A DNA stretch of 64,000 bases. Source: [Clostridium] hylemonae DSM 15053 (lineage in GTDB: Bacteria > Bacillota > Clostridia > Lachnospirales > Lachnospiraceae). The translations under genes were made by a program, and so were the position numbers. The stretch lies in NCBI RefSeq assembly GCF_008281175.1, contig NZ_CP036524.1:1302001-1366000 (forward strand), given 5' to 3'. Below, in pieces: positions 59,430 through 64,000 of the stretch (position 1 is the first letter of the stretch; each line of letters begins with the position of its first letter). The notes below the pieces were generated by a model that was not told the origin of the DNA, did not search any database, and saw nothing but the letters and a program-made list of their open reading frames with translations.

Positions 59430-60017
59430 ATGGATATTGGATTACGAATTAAAAAATTAAGAGAACAACAAAAGATTTCACAAGAAGAACTGGCTCTTAA
59501 AATATTTGTTTCAAGACAGACAGTCTCAAACTGGGAAACAAATAAAAGCTGTCCTGATGTTAAAAGTTTAATTATACTATCCAATGTCTTCAATGTATCT
59601 TTAGATAGTTTTATAAAAGAAGATATAAAGGAGATGAGAGAAATAGTAGAAAAAGCTGCAATTAAAAAGTTTAATATGATGAGCGTTGTTTTTCTGGCTG
59701 AATTGACAGCCATAACTGTAAGTGCCTATCCTTTAGCTATTATTGATGGGTATGCCGGAATTGTTATTTGGTTATGCCTGTTTGCCGTAACACTATATAC
59801 AGCAGGCAAGATTGAAAGTTTTAAAAAGAAGCATGATATTCAAACTTATAAAGAAATTCTGGCATTCATTGATGGAAAGCAATTAACTCACGATGAAGCA
59901 CAACAAGAAATAGGAAAAAGAAATTATCAAAAAATAATACTTGCACTTTTGGCAAGTATAATAGCACTTGTTGTAGGTTTGATCGTAATATTTGTTTGTC
60001 AACATTTATTATTTTAG
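59430..60017 (+). CDS. XRE-type HTH protein with C-terminal membrane helices
   Basis: The 195-residue protein has a Cro/C1 HTH (IGLRIKKLREQQKISQEELALKIFVSRQTVSNWETNKSCPDV, residues 3-45) followed by two closely spaced membrane helices (about 85-130) and another near the C-terminus (IILALLASIIALVVGLIVIFV). Membrane-bound XRE proteins of this sort are common in Firmicutes, often beside small membrane proteins or ABC genes. AAAGGAGAAG precedes the ATG. It probably forms an operon with the 45-residue membrane protein downstream. Confidence 0.85.
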   Translation: MDIGLRIKKLREQQKISQEELALKIFVSRQTVSNWETNKSCPDVKSLIILSNVFNVSLDSFIKEDIKEMREIVEKAAIKKFNMMSVVFLAELTAITVSAYPLAIIDGYAGIVIWLCLFAVTLYTAGKIESFKKKHDIQTYKEILAFIDGKQLTHDEAQQEIGKRNYQKIILALLASIIALVVGLIVIFVCQHLLF

Positions 60018-60032
60018 GGAGGAAGTATAATT

Positions 60033-60170
60033 ATGGGATTAGAATTTTGGATTATAATGATAGCTTTAATAGCTATGGGCGGAAGCTGTTCATTGGCAGG
60101 TACATGGTGGGAGAGAAAGAAAAAAGAAAAAGAGAAAGAAGAAAAGAAAGAACAAAATATTACTTTTTAA
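60033..60170 (+). CDS. 45-residue membrane protein with charged tail
   Basis: A short ORF (ATG 60033 to TAA 60170) is preceded by AGGGAGGAAG at a good distance. It encodes a hydrophobic helix (FWIIMIALIAMGGSCSLAG) followed by a tail made almost only of Lys and Glu. It begins 15 bases after the XRE gene and is followed by a terminator, so it is expressed from the same transcript. Small proteins of this shape accompany membrane XRE regulators; function unknown. Confidence 0.65.
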   Translation: MGLEFWIIMIALIAMGGSCSLAGTWWERKKKEKEKEEKKEQNITF

Positions 60171-60180
60171 TGCTGATCAG

Positions 60181-60210
60181 GCAGTTAGTCTTAGGACTGG
60201 CTGCTTTTTT
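60181..60210 (+). terminator. intrinsic terminator of XRE/small-protein unit
   Basis: A 10-bp stem with two G-U pairs (60181-60190 with 60195-60204) has a 4-base loop and runs directly into six Ts. Confidence 0.88.
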
Positions 60211-60487
60211 CATGCCCGGAAAGGAGCAGTATTTAGGAGCTTTTACAAATTTTTCAAATAACTTATGTGAGTGGTCTGTCGTAAGGAGTGACCGCTTTTA
60301 TGAAAAAAGGACGCTGGTTAATATGTATGCCTGTGTACTAAGATCACAACATTGTAAAAAATGCATAAAATTATCAATTGATATTTGTTAGTTATTAATC
60401 GATAATTATATTGATTTCGATTGAAAGAAAAGATATAATTACAACATGAAAATAATTAATTGTATTTCAATTGAAAGGAAAGTAATT
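60211..60487 (+). promoter_or_regulatory. promoter and palindromic operators of pdxA2 operon
   Basis: A near-consensus promoter TTGATT (60411-60416), 17 bases, TATAAT (60434-60439) lies here. TTTCGATTGAAA (60415-60426) overlaps its -35/spacer, and the perfect palindrome TTTCAATTGAAA (60465-60476) lies about 25 bases beyond the -10 box, just before the ribosome site. A further perfect palindrome, TATCAATTGATA, is at 60372-60383. This is the layout of a repressor-controlled catabolic promoter. A second weak hairpin with a short T-run sits near 60271-60301. No gene is supported in this gap. Confidence 0.7.
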
Positions 60488-61507
60488 ATGAATCAGAAAT
60501 TTAAACCTGTTATAGGGATCACGATCGGAGATCCGGCTGGCATTGGCCCTGAAATCATTATTAAGGCATTGAAAGAAAAAGCCTTGTATGAGATATGCCG
60601 TCCGCTCGTGATCGGAAGCGTTAATGTACTTGAGCGGGCAGGAACTGCGATAGGTGAGAGCGGGCTCAGACTGGCGGCAGTAGAAAGGCCGGAAGACGCG
60701 CAATACCGGCACGGTGTCATAAATGTTCTGGAAACCGGGAATTATGATATTACAGAGCTGGAATGGGGTAAAGAACAGAGGCTTGCGGGACAGATCGCCA
60801 TTGATGCTGTTGATAAATCGATCGAGCTCGCAATGGCGGGCAGGATCGACGCTGTGACGACTGCGCCGATCAACAAGGTTGCTATCAAAATGGTGGGAGT
60901 CAGCCAGGCCGGACACACGGAACTCTATCAGGACGGCACAAAGGCGCCGTATGTGCTTACGATGTTTGACTGCTTTAAAATGCGGGTGTTTCATCTAAGC
61001 CGCCATATTTCTTTGAGGGCCGCAATTGATTACGTGACAAAAGAACATGTGCTAAATGACATTGAGCGTATGGATACGGAGCTTAAAAAGCTTGGATTAA
61101 ACCGGCCTCTTATAGCAGTGGCTGGACTGAACCCGCACTGTGGCGAGGGAGGACTTTTCGGGGATGAGGAGCTGAAGTACATATGCCCCGCCATAGAGGA
61201 AGCTGTAGAAGAAGGGATCAATGTGGCCGGGCCGATTCCTCCGGATACACTGTTTTGCAGGGGGAAAAAAGGAGAATTTGACGCGATTCTTGCATTGTAT
61301 CACGACCAGGGACATATGCCGTGTAAAACGCTGGATCTGGAGCGTTCAGTCTCTGTCACACTCGGACTTCCGTTTATCAGATGTTCTGTGGACCACGGTA
61401 CAGCCTTCGATATTGCAGGAAAAGGGATCGCTGCGAACACGAGCATGGATGCGGCGATCAGAACGACGGTAAAATATGCGGTGGCCAAGCATAACGCAAA
61501 AAAGTAG
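60488..61507 (+). CDS. pdxA2: PdxA2-type 4-phospho-sugar-acid dehydrogenase
   Basis: The 339-residue protein is a PdxA-family dehydrogenase: GITIGDPAGIGPEIIIKAL, TAPINKVAIKMVGVSQAGHTELYQ (metal His), LNPHCGEGG, and LYHDQGHMPCKTLDLERSVSVTLGLPFIRCSVDHGTAFDIAGKG. Together with a DUF1537 kinase, as here, the PdxA2 branch oxidatively decarboxylates 4-phospho-D-threonate or 4-phospho-D-erythronate to DHAP and CO2, instead of serving vitamin B6 synthesis. ATG 60488 with GAAAGGAAAG is the start; an in-frame ATG at 60446 lies within the operator region. Confidence 0.88.
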   Translation: MNQKFKPVIGITIGDPAGIGPEIIIKALKEKALYEICRPLVIGSVNVLERAGTAIGESGLRLAAVERPEDAQYRHGVINVLETGNYDITELEWGKEQRLAGQIAIDAVDKSIELAMAGRIDAVTTAPINKVAIKMVGVSQAGHTELYQDGTKAPYVLTMFDCFKMRVFHLSRHISLRAAIDYVTKEHVLNDIERMDTELKKLGLNRPLIAVAGLNPHCGEGGLFGDEELKYICPAIEEAVEEGINVAGPIPPDTLFCRGKKGEFDAILALYHDQGHMPCKTLDLERSVSVTLGLPFIRCSVDHGTAFDIAGKGIAANTSMDAAIRTTVKYAVAKHNAKK

Positions 61508-61519
61508 GGAGGAATCAAG

Positions 61520-62866
61520 ATGGCAGTTATAGGTGCTGTAACGGATGATTTTACAGGCACGGCAAGCGCGGGGGTGCTGGTGGCCAGGTCGCAGGCAAAG
61601 ACAGGTCTGTTTTTTGATGCGGATGCGGTTAAAAATTTTAAAGATTCTGAAAGACTGGATGCTGTGTATGTGAGCAGCAACAGCAGACATATGCCGCCCC
61701 GGGAGGCTTACCGGGCAGTAAAAGAGGTGACGGAAGAGCTGAAGCAGATGGGGATCCGTTATTATTCTAAAAAAATAGACACAACACTCCGCGGCGGCAT
61801 CGGATATGAAATTGACGCCATGCTGGATTGCCTCGGGCCGGATACGACAGCGGTTATGGTAACGGCAATGCCCCAGTCAAGGCGGGTCTGCGTAGGCGGA
61901 TTTTCAATCATAGACGGGGTGATACTGACAGAGACTCCTGTCGCAAAAGATGTGAAGACACCGGTGAGGGAATGCTATGTTCCTGAATTGATAAGAGGGC
62001 AGTCAAAGAATCAGGTGGACTTCATCTGCCTGAGGGACGTCCTGAGCGGCGTAGATTCGCTCAAGAAAAAGCTGGCGGCATCGAAAGAACAGAAAAACAG
62101 GATTATCATTGTGGATGCCATAACAATGGATCATCTGGACATTATAGCTAAAGCGTGTGTGCAGCTTGGGTGGAACATATTGGCAGTGGATCCGGGGGCA
62201 TTTACAATGAAGCTTGCGTATCACAGAGGCGTCATAGGGGAAGAAAAACCGGCCCTGTCAGACGGCGCGGAACCTGACGGTACAAAGACTGCCCTGTTTA
62301 TCGTAGGAAGCGCCAATCCTGCCACAGAGAAGCAGATAGATGTACTTTGCGCGCACGGCAGTGAATATAAGAAGGTCAGTGTCTCACCACTGTCTCTGCT
62401 CGAAGGCGGAAGTGACGCGGAGAAGGAAACAGGCAGGGCTGTGTGTGAAGTGACTGGTCTGTTAGAGCAGCAAAATAGAACGAGAGCGGTCATTGTTGAG
62501 ACAGCACTGCATGGAACGGTGGTGAACCTGGAGGAAGAGGACAGAAAGCGCGGCTACAGGCCGGGAACAAGTTCTGCGTTGATCAACAGGGGTCTGGCTG
62601 AAATTACAAAACGTGTACTGGAATATGCGGGAAAGGAACGGATCGCGGGCCTTTTGCTGACCGGAGGTGATACGATGGAAAGTGTCTGCCGCACGATCGG
62701 CGTGGAATGTATCCAGGCGCTCGATAATATTGTGGCACAGGTCGACGTGGGAAGGATCATGGGAGCGTATGAGGGACTGCCGATAGTGGTAAAGGGCGGC
62801 TTCTGCGGTTATGAGGATATAGGGATCGATATTGTAGAGAGACTGTTGTTAGAAGCATCGAAGTAG
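61520..62866 (+). CDS. DUF1537 four-carbon acid sugar kinase (DtnK/OtnK-like)
   Basis: The 448-residue protein has the family opening VIGAVTDDFTGTASAGVLVARSQAKTGLF with the conserved DDFTG, YYSKKIDTTLRGGIGYEIDAML (substrate-binding segment), FIVGSANPATEKQIDVL, and the ATP-site GLLLTGGDTMESVCRTIG near the C-terminus. DUF1537 kinases phosphorylate D-threonate, D-erythronate or 3-oxo-tetronates at O4. Twelve bases separate it from pdxA2, and the permease begins 15 bases after it, so the three genes form one catabolic operon. The exact stereoisomer cannot be deduced. Confidence 0.9.
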   Translation: MAVIGAVTDDFTGTASAGVLVARSQAKTGLFFDADAVKNFKDSERLDAVYVSSNSRHMPPREAYRAVKEVTEELKQMGIRYYSKKIDTTLRGGIGYEIDAMLDCLGPDTTAVMVTAMPQSRRVCVGGFSIIDGVILTETPVAKDVKTPVRECYVPELIRGQSKNQVDFICLRDVLSGVDSLKKKLAASKEQKNRIIIVDAITMDHLDIIAKACVQLGWNILAVDPGAFTMKLAYHRGVIGEEKPALSDGAEPDGTKTALFIVGSANPATEKQIDVLCAHGSEYKKVSVSPLSLLEGGSDAEKETGRAVCEVTGLLEQQNRTRAVIVETALHGTVVNLEEEDRKRGYRPGTSSALINRGLAEITKRVLEYAGKERIAGLLLTGGDTMESVCRTIGVECIQALDNIVAQVDVGRIMGAYEGLPIVVKGGFCGYEDIGIDIVERLLLEASK

Positions 62867-62881
62867 ATGAGGAGGATAATT

Positions 62882-63847
62882 ATGATACTAAATTTTTTAA
62901 AAAAAGTTCCGGCAGGCATGATGGTGATTCCGCTGCTGCTGGGAAGTCTGATTAACACATTGTTTCCGGATGCACTCCAGATAGGGGGACTTACGACCGC
63001 ACTTTTTTCAAGCGCGGGCACATCTACGCTGCTGGGGGCACAGCTGTTCTGTATGGGAACTGCCCTGCAGGTGAAAGACATGCCGAAGGTACTGAAAAGG
63101 GGAGGGGTGCTCCTGCTGGCCAAGTTTGCCGTAGGAGCGCTGCTTGGAATCATAATCGGAAAGATATGGGGAATGGAAGGCGTCTTTGGACTTACGACGC
63201 TGGCTGTTATCAGTGCGGTCACGAACAGTAACGGCAGTGTTTACCTGACTTTGATGGGAAATTACGGTGACCAGGCTGACTGCGGATGCTTTCCGCTGCT
63301 TGCGCTGAATGACGGGCCGTTCTTTACACTTGTGGCGCTTGGAGCCTCCGGTCTTGCAAATATCCCATTCATGTCACTGCTGGCAGCTATTATACCGATC
63401 GTTCTTGGTATGCTGATCGGTAACATAGACAAAGGGATGCGGGAACTGTTTGCTCCGATGGGAACCGCGATCATTCCTCTGATAGGCTTTGCGCTCGGTG
63501 CCGGGATCGATCTGACGAGTATAATCAAAGGGGGATTTCCTGGAATTCTGCTTGGTCTTATCACCGTATTTGTCGGCGGCGGGTTTATTCTCGTCTTTGA
63601 CAAGTTCATCAGCAGGCGGCCCGGGTATGCCGCATGGGCAGTGGCCACAACTGCTGGCAATGCAGTGGCGGTTCCAGCGGCGGTAGCGCTCATCGACACA
63701 TCGTGGGAGCCGTACGTTGCGACAGCTACGGTCCAGGTCGCGGCATCGGTAGTGGTGACCTGCATTGTAACGCCATTTATAACGAGCTGGTGGGCTAAGA
63801 GGTTTGGCTGTCCGAAGATGCCGCTCCCGGGTCAGAAATTTGACTAA
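62882..63847 (+). CDS. kdgT: KdgT-family 2-keto-3-deoxygluconate-type permease
   Basis: The 321-residue protein has about ten membrane helices and KdgT family blocks: LKKVPAGMMVIPLLLGSLINTLFP, TNSNGSVYLTLMGNYGDQAD, GCFPLLALNDGPFFTLVALG, GFALGAGIDLTSIIKGG and AVATTAGNAVAVPAAVAL. ATG 62882 follows AGGAGG; an upstream in-frame ATG at 62867 overlaps that site. Given the kinase and dehydrogenase genes, it probably imports a four-carbon sugar acid by proton symport rather than KDG itself. Confidence 0.9.
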   Translation: MILNFLKKVPAGMMVIPLLLGSLINTLFPDALQIGGLTTALFSSAGTSTLLGAQLFCMGTALQVKDMPKVLKRGGVLLLAKFAVGALLGIIIGKIWGMEGVFGLTTLAVISAVTNSNGSVYLTLMGNYGDQADCGCFPLLALNDGPFFTLVALGASGLANIPFMSLLAAIIPIVLGMLIGNIDKGMRELFAPMGTAIIPLIGFALGAGIDLTSIIKGGFPGILLGLITVFVGGGFILVFDKFISRRPGYAAWAVATTAGNAVAVPAAVALIDTSWEPYVATATVQVAASVVVTCIVTPFITSWWAKRFGCPKMPLPGQKFD

Positions 63848-63893
63848 ACGCTCTGTATTTACATAGTTAATTGCATATTGTGGATTCACAAAA

Positions 63894-63931
63894 AATAAAC
63901 AGCCGTGACAGTTTTAAGTCACGGCTGTTTG
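63894..63931 (+). terminator. intrinsic terminator of pdxA2 operon
   Basis: A perfect 13-bp stem (63897-63909 with 63918-63930) with an 8-base loop; the T-run is short, while the A-run on the left would serve the minus strand. Confidence 0.75.
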
Positions 63932-63981
63932 AATACACGTCTGTATTGATATATTTTTTTGCCGGCAGTGAGGAGGAAAGT

Positions 63982-63999
63982 ATGATCTTTGAATACTGA
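63982..63999 (+). other. five-codon ORF behind a strong ribosome site at window end
   Basis: GAGGAGGAAAG is followed by ATG (63982), four codons and TGA. It may be a leader peptide or a chance start; the next gene lies outside the window. Confidence 0.25.
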
Positions 64000-64000
64000 T

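Noticed and set aside
1-64000. CRISPR arrays, tRNA or rRNA genes, integrases, prophage genes
   Set aside because: None was seen; there are no regularly spaced repeats, no cloverleaf-like sequences that I could recognise by eye, and no phage structural or recombinase proteins. A tRNAscan and a CRISPR finder would settle this.

Overview
The window reads as chromosomal DNA of an anaerobic gut-type Firmicute, most likely a Lachnospiraceae (Clostridium scindens/hylemonae/Dorea-like). I infer this from the strong AGGAGG-type ribosome sites, the moderate GC content, several TTG/GTG starts, lipoprotein-anchored sugar-binding proteins, a NifU-like/GGGtGRT pair, and the absence of outer-membrane components. 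Genus is inference only.

Layout. (1) 1-5.5 kb: cell-surface genes: the 3' part of UDP-galactopyranose mutase, an LCP-family glycopolymer ligase, a membrane-anchored cohesin-like protein, a small insertion-sequence remnant, and two zinc-ribbon membrane proteins on the minus strand. (2) 5.6-16.4 kb: an AraC regulator and an operon with a ribose/inositol-type ABC importer, two tandem IolM-like zinc dehydrogenases, two Gfo/Idh/MocA oxidoreductases and a TIM-barrel isomerase. (3) 16.4-33.0 kb: a second, divergent AraC regulator and a long run with two more complete ABC importers, a third IolM-like dehydrogenase, two more Gfo/Idh enzymes and four TIM-barrel isomerases. Its first half is clearly more AT-rich than its surroundings. 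(4) 33.1-33.9 kb: an HTH-Uma2 nuclease fusion. (5) 34.2-50.6 kb: a tight 15-gene operon: split transketolase, zinc dehydrogenase, IolN-like ring hydrolase, CaiB CoA-transferase, HMG-CoA-lyase-type enzyme, acylating aldehyde dehydrogenase, PrpF-type isomerase, aconitase-type large and small subunits, NifU-like scaffold, GGGtGRT protein, thioesterase, Old-Yellow-Enzyme-type reductase and MFS carrier. It ends at a perfect 86-bp palindrome. (6) 50.7-57.8 kb: a MacAB-like exporter whose adaptor carries an inserted surface-type domain, a clan-CD-peptidase-like protein, a tRNA-editing protein, XRE-cupin and DeoR regulators, and a DUF3781 protein. (7) 58.1-60.4 kb: an AT-rich patch with a methyltransferase, a response-regulator pseudogene, an XRE membrane protein and a 45-residue membrane peptide. 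(8) 60.4-63.9 kb: a PdxA2, DUF1537 kinase and KdgT permease operon for four-carbon sugar acids, behind a promoter overlaid with palindromic operators.

How it fits together. The IolG-, IolM-, IolN- and IolO-like enzymes match the Thermotoga-type inositol route (inositol, scyllo-inosose, diketo-inositol, ring hydrolysis to 5-keto-L-gluconate) rather than the Bacillus IolBCDE route, none of which is seen here. Import and ring oxidation genes occur in triplicate, while the single ring hydrolase sits in the 34-50 kb operon beside a split transketolase and a CoA/Fe-S branched-dicarboxylate module. I know of no described pathway with this combination, and it is the best candidate here for an undescribed system. 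The operons are tied together by shared TGTTAT direct repeats with 20-21 nt periodicity upstream of the AraC genes and the three catabolic operons.
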